From the NCBI GenBank assembly GCA_027493775.1, contig JAOSKE010000003.1, forward strand, positions 1-64,000: a stretch of 64,000 nt of DNA, given 5' to 3'. Positions 36,706 to 45,569 of this stretch are shown one piece after another; within the stretch, counting starts at the first letter, position 1; every line of letters starts with the position of its first letter. The position numbers were made by a program, and so were the translations under genes. Below the pieces are notes generated by a model. The model was not told the origin of the DNA. It searched no databases and worked only from the letters and a program-made list of their open reading frames with translations. The stretch is from Kiritimatiellia bacterium. GTDB lineage: Bacteria > Verrucomicrobiota > Kiritimatiellia > CAIVKH01.

Positions 36706-38676
36706 CTACAGCCCCAGGCTGGACTTCAGCTCCACTTCCGCATCCGCCGGAGAGACGCGGACATAGCCCTGCATCTCTTGGTGAAGCGCCGAGCAGAAAT
36801 CGGTGCAGTAGAACGGATATACGCCGGGGAATTTCGGTTCCCAGAGAATTGTGCGCGTATCGCCGGGCATAATCAGCAACTCGGAATTGTTCATACCCAT
36901 CACACCAAACCCGTGCGGAACGTCCCAGTCCTGCTCCAAGTTCGTCACGTGCCAGTACACCTTGTCGCCCACCTTCACGCCCTCAATGTTGTCCGGCTTG
37001 AAGTGACTGCGAATGGTCGTGATATACACGTGAATGTTGTTGCCATCGCGCTCCACGCGCGCGTCTTTTTCGCTCTTCGTCACATAGGGATTCTGGTTTT
37101 CTTCGATCGGGAAGATGCGAACAGAACGATCCTTGATCAACGATGCGGGTGCGGCCTGTGCGTAGTGCGGCTCGCCAATGGTCGGGAAGTCGAGCAGCAT
37201 CTCCATCTTGTCGCCGTTGATGTCAACCAACTGCGCGGACTGGGTCAGCTCCGGGCCCGTCGGCAGATAGCGGTCCTTCGTAATCTTGTTCAGCGCGATC
37301 ACGTACTCGCCGTGCGGCTTGCGCGTATCGCCGCCGGGAATCATCAAGTGGCCAATTGAGTAGTACACGGGGATGCGATCCACCACTTCCCACGTACCGA
37401 GTTTCCACTTCGTGATTTCCGAAGAAACGAACATCGAGCTGTAAGCATAGCCCTTGCCGTCGAACTCTGTGTGAAGAGGGCCAAGACCCGGATCCTGCAC
37501 TTCGCCTGCAATGGTCGCTTCATACTTCAAGACCGGAATGCCTTCCGCATCGCCATCAAACGCCTTGTCTTCAATGGCCTTCAGCATCTTCGAGAACGAG
37601 TGAACAGGAATCAACGCAGCCAGCTTGCCGCTTGCGACGATGTATTCGCCCGACGGATCAACGTCCACGCCGTGTGGCGATTTCGGAGTCGGCATATAAT
37701 AAATCAGCCCCGGAATCTTGCGCGCATTCAGCGTCATCACGCCCTTCTTCGTCGTGGATGAAGCTACGCGCGTCTTCGGGTCTATGATATTGTGAACGTA
37801 GGTCGCCGGCATCTCCACGCCCTTGCCATCGGCAATGGCCTGTTCAGCCGCCTTCCAGTTCACCGCAGCAACGTAATCCTTGTCGTTGCGCGACGCATTC
37901 ACTTCCTTCAGCGTGTGCGCCTTCTCCGTGTTGTACGTGGTGAAGAAGACCCAGCCATGCGACACGGCCTTGCCCGCGTGCGCCAGGTCATAATCGAAGC
38001 CCGGCACAAGGATCTGGAAAGCGATGGACATCTCGCCCGTCTCCTTGTCCACCTTGATGAAGGAAACCGTGCCCTGGAAGTTTTCCTTATAGGTATCAAT
38101 CGGAATATCCTCCTGAGGAATCGGCACGCTGAACCGCGTTGCGGCCACAACGTATTCCGTGTTCTCCGTCGGATACGGCGAAGCGTGGCTTCCGCCCGAG
38201 TTCGGGATCTGGATGATTTCATCCGTCTCAAACGTATCGAGACTGATACGCGCAAGGCGCGGCGTATTGTTACCGTTAATAAAGAGCCAGCGCCCATCCT
38301 GTTCGCCGTTCGTTTGCGAAAGCTTCGGGTGGTGTGCATCGTCCCACGGCACAAAGCCGTACGTGGTGTTCAGCATCGGCTTCGTTTCCTCGCTGAATCC
38401 GTAACCGTTCTCCGGATTGACCGAAAACACGGGAAGCACTTTCAGCAATCGGCCCGAAGGCAGACCATAAACGCCCACTTGTCCGCTAAATCCACCGGAC
38501 ATAAACGCATAATACTGATCATACTCACCGGGTGGGACATACACTTTTTGCGCGGCTGACGCAGTTCCACCAGCCAACGCGCCCCCATTCGCCGGGCGGC
38601 CCGCTTGCGGTCCGCACCCTACCAACGCAACAGCAACGGTCGCGCACAACGTGGTCATCATCCATTTTTTCGTCAT
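36706..38676 (-). CDS. nosZ: Nitrous oxide reductase, clade II (Sec-exported)
   Basis: A 656-residue enzyme from MTKKWMMTTLCATVAVALVGCG. The signal is Sec/lipoprotein-type with no twin-arginine motif, the mark of clade II (atypical) NosZ. The N-terminal beta-propeller carries CuZ His ligands (DAHHPKLSQ, SHASPYP, SPHGVDVDPSG). The C-terminal cupredoxin domain has the CuA motif CTDFCSALHQEMQG. Reduces N2O to N2 in the periplasm. Flanked by a cytochrome c gene upstream and nosB downstream. Confidence 0.95.
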   Translation of the reverse strand: MTKKWMMTTLCATVAVALVGCGPQAGRPANGGALAGGTASAAQKVYVPPGEYDQYYAFMSGGFSGQVGVYGLPSGRLLKVLPVFSVNPENGYGFSEETKPMLNTTYGFVPWDDAHHPKLSQTNGEQDGRWLFINGNNTPRLARISLDTFETDEIIQIPNSGGSHASPYPTENTEYVVAATRFSVPIPQEDIPIDTYKENFQGTVSFIKVDKETGEMSIAFQILVPGFDYDLAHAGKAVSHGWVFFTTYNTEKAHTLKEVNASRNDKDYVAAVNWKAAEQAIADGKGVEMPATYVHNIIDPKTRVASSTTKKGVMTLNARKIPGLIYYMPTPKSPHGVDVDPSGEYIVASGKLAALIPVHSFSKMLKAIEDKAFDGDAEGIPVLKYEATIAGEVQDPGLGPLHTEFDGKGYAYSSMFVSSEITKWKLGTWEVVDRIPVYYSIGHLMIPGGDTRKPHGEYVIALNKITKDRYLPTGPELTQSAQLVDINGDKMEMLLDFPTIGEPHYAQAAPASLIKDRSVRIFPIEENQNPYVTKSEKDARVERDGNNIHVYITTIRSHFKPDNIEGVKVGDKVYWHVTNLEQDWDVPHGFGVMGMNNSELLIMPGDTRTILWEPKFPGVYPFYCTDFCSALHQEMQGYVRVSPADAEVELKSSLGL

Positions 38677-38736
38677 CGTCACGGCCCTTTCATTCCTTTG
38701 GAACAAGACACTCCTCTACCTTCTCCACCAAATTTA

Positions 38737-39243
38737 TTAACCCGAAATGGGGTCCTTGCCGGTCACGCTGCGGATGTATTCCACAATCGCGCGCGCATCA
38801 TCCTTCGTCACATTTTGGAACGTCATCGGAACAAGAAATTCTCCGAGCAGCTTCTTCGCCTCCGGGTGCTTCGCCAGCATCTCATCCGGATTGAGCATCA
38901 TGTTCATCATGTACTCGGGCGTACGGCGTGCAATCGTATCTTGCAGAGCAGGCCCGACATAGCGGTCCGTAACGTGATGGCACACCATGCACTTCACTTC
39001 GAATACCGCTTGGCCCTGTTTGGCGAGTTCTTCATCCAGCGGCCCGATTTCGACCCGCTCCGTCACCGGCCCAATGCCGTGTGTCATCTGCCACTCCGTC
39101 AACCCCGACGCCGGCGCAGCAGGCTTCGCCGCCGCCGTTGACGCCGCAGGTGCGGCAGCGGCCTCCGGTTTTTTGGCCTGTCCACAACCAGCCACCATCA
39201 AAATGGCGACCATACTTGCACTCAGAATTCCAATTTTTTTCAT
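38737..39243 (-). CDS. Cytochrome c lipoprotein of the nos cluster
   Basis: A 168-residue protein. Signal with lipobox region MVAILMVAGCG, an Ala/Pro-rich linker (residues 25-48), then a single c-type heme domain with CMVCH (C-x2-C-H) and a probable axial Met in VPMTF. It most likely donates electrons to NosZ, like nosC genes in clade II clusters. A GGAGGA Shine-Dalgarno lies 11 bases before the ATG. First gene of the nos operon. Confidence 0.9.
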   Translation of the reverse strand: MKKIGILSASMVAILMVAGCGQAKKPEAAAAPAASTAAAKPAAPASGLTEWQMTHGIGPVTERVEIGPLDEELAKQGQAVFEVKCMVCHHVTDRYVGPALQDTIARRTPEYMMNMMLNPDEMLAKHPEAKKLLGEFLVPMTFQNVTKDDARAIVEYIRSVTGKDPISG

Positions 39244-39986
39244 CCGCGTATCACTCCTCCAAAAAAGCGCCGATGCGAAGTTTGAGACAATGCGCCCAAA
39301 GCAAAGCGGTTCGGTGTCACAAGCCGAGTCTGTATATCAACACCGCACAAAGCCGCAACGAGAAACCCGGCACGATGTGTAAAATAGTGGAAACCCCTAG
39401 CCGGCGTCAGAAGTGAACAAAAACGCGGTCAAAGACAACGCGCACACCAGGAAGCGGCTCTATCTCCAACCCCCCTCGCAATTAAGCGCACGGGCCAAAA
39501 ATAGCCGCCGCAAATTCGGACATTCTTATCCGACTTTCCAACCCTTGGAACTTTCGCGCCCCCCCGTCATGTTTCAAGCGGTCTCTATGAGCCGCTGGGC
39601 AATTCGCCCCGAGTGAGCGCCTACGGTGCAAACGTCAGGGCCATTTGCCATATCGGCGGCAAGACCCGTCCGGCGCTCTTCTCCCTTCTCGCGCCTAGCA
39701 GTGCTCCGGCTGGCGCAAGCTGGCCGTCGCCGGGGTCCCCCGCAAATGCGGGGTTCGCGGAACGGCTCCGCCGTTTTCACTTCGCGCGCACCCGTCACGC
39801 CACGCCGCGACGCCGTGCCATGCCGGTTGCTTTTGCCCTTCGTTCACGAATTCGGATGCGGTCTCTTTTCACCGAAAGCCCGGACGGAAGCGAGGGCTTT
39901 CGGCTGAAAAGTGTTCTCAATTTCAGGAAAGGCTCGATTTTGCCCCGTATTTTGATAGTGTTCCGGCGTTTGTGGAATCGATATTT
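39244..39986. other. Non-coding gap between nos operon and defence island, with hairpins
   Basis: About 740 bases with no believable gene on either strand. The first 150 bases must hold the nos promoter; I see no clear FNR/CRP palindrome. Further along are three stems: CCCCGCA-AA-TGCGGGG at 39738-39753, AACGGC-TCC-GCCGTT just after it, and CCGAAAGCCC with GGGCTTTCGG at 39872-39903. None is followed by a T-run. The region has mosaic composition and may mark the island's left edge. Confidence 0.5.
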
Positions 39987-41803
39987 ATGGCGGCACCGAA
40001 AGAGATTCTAAGATTGCTGGAACGATTCGCCCAACAGTGCGAAGCGTACAAGTCTGGCCAATACAAAGAATTGGCGATCCGCGTTGAATTCATTGACCCG
40101 TTTTTCAAGGCGTTGGGGTGGGACGTACACAATGAACAGGGTTACGCTGAAGCCTACAAGGATGTGATCCATGAGGACGCATTGAAAATTGGCGGGGCGA
40201 CCAAGGCCCCGGATTCGTGTTTCCGCATCGGTGGCACTCGCAAATTCTTCGTAGAGTGCAAAAAACCGTCCGTGAACATCAAGGATGCGCCGCACCCGGC
40301 TTACCAACTTCGACGCTATGGCTGGTCGGCCAAACTGCCCTTGAGCATCCTGACCGACTTTGAAGAATTCGCCGTTTACGACTGTCGCAACAAGCCCGGC
40401 AAGAACGACTCCTCAGCAGTCGGGCGCGTTCTCTACCTGACTTATGAGCAATACGCCGAGAAATGGGATGAAATTGCGAACATCTTCTCGCGTGAGGCGG
40501 TGCTAAAAGGCTCGTTCGATAAATTCGCCCATGACGCGAAAGGCAAGCGGGGAACTACAACCGTTGACGATGTTTTTCTTGAGGAGATTGAACGCTGGCG
40601 CGATTTGCTCGCCCGGAATATCGCCTTGCGAAACCCGGCGCTCTCACAGCGTGAATTGAATTTCGCTGTTCAGCGCACGATTGACCGAATCATTTTTCTG
40701 CGAATCTGCGAGGACCGAGGCATTGAGCCGTACGGACGGTTGATGGCCCTGCGCAACGGCGAGCGGGTCTATCCGCGACTCTGCGAAAAATTCCAGCGGG
40801 CGGACGAGCGTTACAATTCAGGACTTTTCCATTTTCAGAGGGAGAAGGGCCGACCCGAAGCGCCCGACGAATTGACGCTTTCGCTGAACCTTGATGACAA
40901 GGTTTTGAAGGACATCTTCGCCAGTCTCTATTACCCGGAAAGTCCCTACGAGTTTTCCGTTTTGTCCGCCGACATCTTGGGTCAAGTGTACGAGCGATTT
41001 CTTGGCAATGTGATCCGGCTGACTGCTGGACATCAGGCCAAAGTCGAGAAGAAGCCCGAAGTCCGAAATGCTGGTGGCGTGTTTTATACGCCGGAATTCA
41101 TCACGAAGACGATTGTCCGGCAGACCATCGGCAAACAGGTTGAAGGTAAGACACCGCGCCAAGTCGCGAAGCTTCGATTCTGCGACATGGCTTGCGGTTC
41201 CGGCTCATTTCTCATTGAGGCGTTTCAATTTCTGCTCGACTGGCACCGGGATTTCTATGTCGAGGATAATCCTGAAAAACACGGCAAAGTTTTATATCGT
41301 ACTGGGAACGAGTGGCGGCTGACAACCGACGAACGGAAACGAATACTGCTGAACAACATTTATGGTGTGGACATTGACGCGCAGGCAGTCGAGGTAACGA
41401 AGCTCTCGTTGTTCTTGAAAGTCCTCGAAGGGGAATCCCAAGAGAGTATTACAAAGCAATACGAACTTTTTCATCAACGCGCCCTACCGGATCTTGGCAG
41501 TAACATTAAATGCGGCAACTCCCTTATCGGTTCGGAGGCGTACCGATATCAGCAGCTTTCTTTCCTGCCGGAGGACGACCGCTATCGGATTAATGTTTTC
41601 GACTGGACTCAGGCATTTCCCGGGATCATGGAGGCCGGCGGATTCGATGCTATTATCGGGAATCCGCCGTACATCCGAATCCAGGTGATGAAAAAATGGG
41701 CGCCTGTCGAGGTCGAACTTTACAAAACGCTGTACCGCTCAGCGGCTGCGGGCAATTACGATATTTACGTCGTATTCGTCGAGAAGGCTCTGAATCTCTT
41801 AAA
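39987..41803 (+). pseudogene. Type IIG-like restriction-modification enzyme, 5' part (split by ISL3 element)
   Basis: N-terminal about 605 residues of a fused nuclease-methyltransferase. PD-(D/E)xK-like nuclease region: KAPDSCFRIGGTRKFFVECKK. Helical linker to about 390; N6-adenine methyltransferase motifs CDMACGSGSFLIEAFQ (motif I) and IIGNPPYI (motif IV, NPPY). The coding frame runs into an IS element after ALNLLK. Joining 41803 to 43130 gives ALNLLNKSGRLGFILPHKFF, an uninterrupted frame, so the intact protein would be about 1009 residues. The ATG is preferred to a GTG five codons upstream. Confidence 0.9.
41796..41803 (+). repeat. Target-site duplication of the IS element, left copy
   Basis: CTCTTAAA directly precedes the left inverted repeat and is repeated exactly after the right end (43122-43129). 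Eight bases is the normal duplication for ISL3-family elements. Confidence 0.95.
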
Positions 41804-41822
41804 GGTTCTTCCGGCTTTTCCG
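41804..41822 (+). repeat. Left terminal inverted repeat of the ISL3 element
   Basis: GGTTCTTCCGGCTTTTCCG; pairs with 43103-43121 with one mismatch (T/A at position 13). Confidence 0.93.
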
Positions 41823-41855
41823 TGTGATTTGTGACGGGGCGATTATGCTGCGGGG

Positions 41856-43097
41856 ATGCAAGACACACAACTGTATCAGCAGATTCTCGGACTGGAACAT
41901 CCCTGGCGCGTCACGGGAGTGGTGATGAAGCGCGAACGCCGGACGATTGAGGTGGCGGTGGAGTGCGCCGACCAAGTGTGGGCCTGCCCGGAGTGCAGAC
42001 AGCGGGCCCATCTCCATGATTACGAGACGCGCCGTTGGCGGCATCTGGATAGCTGCCAGTTCAAGACGATCCTGGTTGCCGAGGTGCCTCGCGTGAAGTG
42101 TGAAGAGCATGGAACGGTCACCGTGAAGGTGCCTTGGGCGGAGAAGCACAGCCGCTTTACGGCCTACTTCGAGCGACTGGCGATTGATGTGATGCTGGAG
42201 TGTTCGATTTCGGCGGCGTGCGAGCTCTTGGGCATCAGTTGGGCCGAGGCCGACGGGATCAAGCAGCGCGCCGTCCGACGCGGGCAGGCGCGCAAGCAAG
42301 CCACGGCGATGCCGCGCCTGTGCGTGGACGAGAAGAGCTTTGGGCGCGGACACGACTACATGACGATCGTGACGCGCGCGGGACCGATTGAAGAGCGCGA
42401 CCGTCGAGTACGTCGGCGAGGGGCGAGACACCCAGTCGCTGGACGGATTCTGGCGTTCGCTTACCCCGGAGCAGCTCAAGAGCGTTGAAGCGGTGGGCAT
42501 GGATATGTGGGAGCCCTACCTCAAATCGACGCGAGCGCATCTGCCCGATGCGGAGCGCAAGATTGTGCACGATCCCTTCCATCTGGTGCGCTACCTCAAC
42601 CAAGCCGTGGGACCGGTGCGCATCGCCGAATACCGGACGCACAAGGCGATGGGCGATGATCGGCTCAAGGGCAGCAAGCAGCTGTGGCTCTATGGATTGG
42701 AGAATCTGCCGGAGAGGTGGCAGCTGCGATTGGAGCAACTCCAGAACCAGAAGCTCAAGACGGGCCGCGCCGGGTCGATCAAGGAGTACTTCCGGGATAT
42801 GTGGACCTGTCAGACGGTCGCCGAGGCGCGGAGCTACTTCCACGCATGGTACAGCTGGGCGATTCGCAGCCGGCTCAAGCCCATCGTGGCCGTCGCGCGA
42901 TGCTCCATCGCCATTTGGAGCGGATCATCCAGGTCTTTGCGCATCGGCTCACCAACGCGCCTGCCGAGGGCATCAACAACAAGATTCAAAGCCTCATCAA
43001 GAAGGCGTACGGCTACCGAAATCGCCTGCGCTTCAAGACCGACATCTTCTTCCACTGTGGCGGCCTCGACCTCTATCCCACTTTAAGCCAATGCTAA
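41856..43097 (+). CDS. ISL3-family DDE transposase (two frameshifts)
   Basis: About 413 residues when the frame is repaired. N-terminal zinc-finger-like CPECRQRAHLHDY with a later CEEHG; helix-turn-helix region ISAACELLGISWAEADGIK; catalytic Asp in LCVDEKSFGRGHDYMTIV; second Asp in GMDMWEPYLK; Glu in NAPAEGINNKIQ. The frame shifts at about 42392 and about 42897. ISL3 transposases are normally one frame, and other genes here show the same single-base losses, so the element may be intact in the cell. Confidence 0.85.
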
Positions 43098-43102
43098 ATC
43101 CC

Positions 43103-43121
43103 CGGAAATGCCGGAAGAACC
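43103..43121 (-). repeat. Right terminal inverted repeat of the ISL3 element
   Basis: Reads GGTTCTTCCGGCATTTCCG on the minus strand; partner of 41804-41822. Confidence 0.93.
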
Positions 43122-43129
43122 CTCTTAAA
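43122..43129 (+). repeat. Target-site duplication of the IS element, right copy
   Basis: Exact copy of CTCTTAAA at 41796-41803. Confidence 0.95.
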
Positions 43130-44342
43130 TAAGTCTGGACGGTTGGGTTTCATTCTGCCGCACAAATTCTTCAATACGAAGTATGGCGAGGCGTTGCGCG
43201 GAATCATCGCCAACGGCAAACACCTTGCCCATGTTGTTCATTTCGGCGACCAGCAGATTTTCACCGGCGCAACCACCTACACTTGCCTCCTCTTTCTCGA
43301 CAAGGCGGGCGCAAACGAATGCCGCTTCGTGAGGGTGGACGACCTCAGCGCATGGCGCACGGAGGGCAAAGGAACCGAAGGACAGATCCCCGCCAAGACC
43401 ATTACGGCAGCGGAATGGAATTTCGCTGTCGGTGCGGGAGCGGACATTATCAACCGCATGAAGGCCATGCCAACAAAGCTTGGGGATATTGCGGACATCT
43501 TTGTTGGCCTTCAAACAAGTGCGGACGATGTTTTCATCCTCGATTATGTTGCCGAGACGGAGAAATCAATCCGGCTGAAATCCAAAGCGCTTGCCCGTGA
43601 AGTCGTTTTGGAGCCGGACCTCCTACATCCTCTGGTCAGCGGTCAGGACGTTTCAGGATACCCGTCCCTTCCATATCGCCAGTTCATTGTCTTCCCTTAC
43701 GAGATCAAGGACGAGAAGGCTGCGCTGTACCCCTTTGAGGTCATAGAGAACCGATGGCCAAAGACGGCCGCATATCTCGCGGAAAATCGGAAACGACTGG
43801 AAGACCGTGAAAAGGGGAAAATGAAGGGGGCGCGCTGGCACGGCTACATCTATTTAAAAAACATGACTCGACAGGGATTACGTAAGCTTTGCGTACCCCG
43901 TTTGGTTGATGAGCTCTGCGCCGGTTACGATCACGATGGCGAGCATTATCTCGATAACGTGGATGTTGGCGGAGTGACCTTGAAACAGGGTTATGAAGAT
44001 CAGGGGTTGCCTTACTTGATGGCACTGTTGAATTCGCGTCTGTTGCGGTGGTTCTTCCCGAATGTCAGCGCGCCGTTCCGGGGCGGCTGGTATTCGGCCA
44101 ATCGGCAATTCCTTTCTCAAGTCCCCATCCGCCTAATTGACTTCTCATCGTCACAAGACAAGGCTGCTCATGAGCATATTGTCGGATTAGTTGACCAAGT
44201 AATGGCCTTGCATCGGCAAGCGGGAGGCGCAAAGTCACCCCATGATAAGGGCGCGCTTGAACGCCAGATTCACGCGGCGGCCCGGCAAATTGACGATGCA
44301 GTTGACGCACTTTATGGCGTGGGCAGGGAAACGGTGAGGTGA
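43122..44342 (+). pseudogene. Type IIG-like restriction-modification enzyme, 3' part
   Basis: C-terminal about 400 residues of the split enzyme: rest of the methyltransferase fold (GFILPHKFFNTKYGEALR, HFGDQQIFTGATTYTCLLFL), then the target-recognition domain (DIADIFVGLQTSADDVF, LLHPLVSGQDV, YLMALLNSRLLRWFFP, FRGGWYSANRQFLSQVPI) as in Eco57I/TaqI-like specificity regions. The TGA shares one base with the ATG of the SIR2 gene, so the three genes that follow are one coupled unit. Without its own start this part is probably not translated. Confidence 0.9.
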
Positions 44343-44653
44343 TGACCACTATGAAATCGTCAGACCAAGAGCAAGACATCAAGCAAGTTATTGAGAAGGC
44401 ATCCGGTGACGTCTCCGTGTTGCTCGGGGCTGGTGCGTCGGCGGCAGCTGGACTGCCGGCTATGTTTACGTTTCTGGAGAACGCCTACGGAAAGGACTTC
44501 GTGAAGAACCTATCCAGCGGCGCTGCTTATCATTTCGGGACACAGAACTTTCATCAGGTCACATCAAATCGGACAACCATCGTTCAACGTTTAATCCACA
44601 CTGCTGGACTGAAAAAGGGGCAAGTAGCAATCGACCTTGAAGATATTTTTTGA
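44342..44653 (+). CDS. SIR2-domain protein, N-terminal part (frameshifted)
   Basis: Starts at the ATG overlapping the restriction gene's stop (TGATG). The NAD-binding motif is VLLGAGASAAAGLPAM. It stops falsely after DLEDIF because a T6 run (about 44646-44651) carries one T too many: the repaired reading is DLEDIFEFVHRSPIL. The complete protein is about 409 residues. Confidence 0.85.
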   Translation: MTTMKSSDQEQDIKQVIEKASGDVSVLLGAGASAAAGLPAMFTFLENAYGKDFVKNLSSGAAYHFGTQNFHQVTSNRTTIVQRLIHTAGLKKGQVAIDLEDIF

Positions 44654-45569
44654 GTTTGTCCACCGAAGTCCGATCCTTGCCAACGACGAGACACATCTTC
44701 ACGCGCTAAAGGCGATGTTCTGGATGTTCCAAGTCTGCCAAGACCAACGGAATTGGGCCTTTGATGAGTACAAAAAACAATTCCACCCATTCCTTAACAG
44801 CTTCAACCCTTGGCTCACCGACCTGCAGGTTGCCGTTAAGGAACTTCGCCAGAGGATGTATGAGTCTTACTTGATCGACAGCGATCAGGAGACGATTCTC
44901 GACAAGGCCGCAGCAAACTACTCGATATTGTCAAAGATTTTCCACAAGACCCCGGCTGTTGTTTTCACGACGAACTTTGACACGATCTTTGAGGCGCTCA
45001 GATACACCCGGAAACTCGACGCTGACATCCTCACGGGAATGGGAGGCAACCAGCCACAACATTTCAAGTGGGCTAATTTTCTGCATAGCCAGAACCAAAA
45101 ACAGATTTTGGTTTTCAAGTTGCACGGCTCAGTTACTTGGGAGCGCAAGCAGGAAGCGATCCGCGAGAGTTTTGCGCAACTTCCCACTCCACGGGGAGGA
45201 ACACGCATCCCAAACGTTGCATTGGTTGAGCCGGTCTTGTCCAAACGTCAGGCCGACAGTCCATTTAGAGAGATGTACCGTATCTTTGCCGCGGTTCTTG
45301 AAACCAACCGCCTGTGTGTTGTGATCGGCTTCTCATTTCGAGACGATGAAATACGGGAAATGGTCAAGCGTCGCCTTGATCAGAAAGCCGACTTCCGTTT
45401 GCTCATCGTTGCGCCGGAAGACAAGGCACACGCGGAGATCAATGAACACCTCGAAGCTCTGGCTGCCCACTCCCGTGTTACGTGGATGAAGGAGTTCTTT
45501 GGAACGCCCGAGGCTAATCAGAAGATTCTGTCGGTTGTATCCGAGTCGGCAGGAGCGGGGACGCGATGA
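44637..45569 (+). CDS. SIR2-domain protein, main part
   Basis: Continuation of the SIR2 gene. Contains AVVFTTNFDTIFEAL, the catalytic-His motif FKLHGSVTWE and the Rossmann end CVVIGFSFRDDEIREMV. Defence SIR2 domains consume NAD+ when phage infection is sensed. No SLOG or other sensor domain is obvious behind it, so it differs from canonical ThsA of Thoeris. The stop overlaps the TIR gene's start (ATGA). Confidence 0.87.
   Translation: MKIFFEFVHRSPILANDETHLHALKAMFWMFQVCQDQRNWAFDEYKKQFHPFLNSFNPWLTDLQVAVKELRQRMYESYLIDSDQETILDKAAANYSILSKIFHKTPAVVFTTNFDTIFEALRYTRKLDADILTGMGGNQPQHFKWANFLHSQNQKQILVFKLHGSVTWERKQEAIRESFAQLPTPRGGTRIPNVALVEPVLSKRQADSPFREMYRIFAAVLETNRLCVVIGFSFRDDEIREMVKRRLDQKADFRLLIVAPEDKAHAEINEHLEALAAHSRVTWMKEFFGTPEANQKILSVVSESAGAGTR

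Larger units (their letters stand above)
41804..43121 (+). mobile_element. ISL3-family insertion sequence, 1318 bp, complete
   Basis: Bounded by near-perfect 19-bp terminal inverted repeats (GGTTCTTCCGGCTTTTCCG at the left; the right end is the reverse complement with one mismatch) and an exact 8-bp target duplication. Encodes one transposase on the plus strand. Inserted into the methyltransferase domain of the type IIG-like gene. The perfect duplication and near-identical ends suggest a recent insertion. Confidence 0.95.

Noticed and set aside
39244-39413. FNR/CRP-type operator before the nos operon
   Set aside because: No TTGAT-N4-ATCAA or close variant could be found by eye.
39738-39903. 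Rho-independent terminators at the three stems
   Set aside because: None is followed by a run of T; kept only as structural repeats.
39244-39986. Second copy of the tRNA-Ser 3' end as attachment site
   Set aside because: Looked for the T-arm/acceptor sequence near the island's left edge; not found.
41856-43097. Programmed ribosomal frameshift in the transposase
   Set aside because: ISL3 transposases are normally single-frame, no classical slippery heptamer is seen at 42392 or 42897, and housekeeping genes in the window show the same kind of break.
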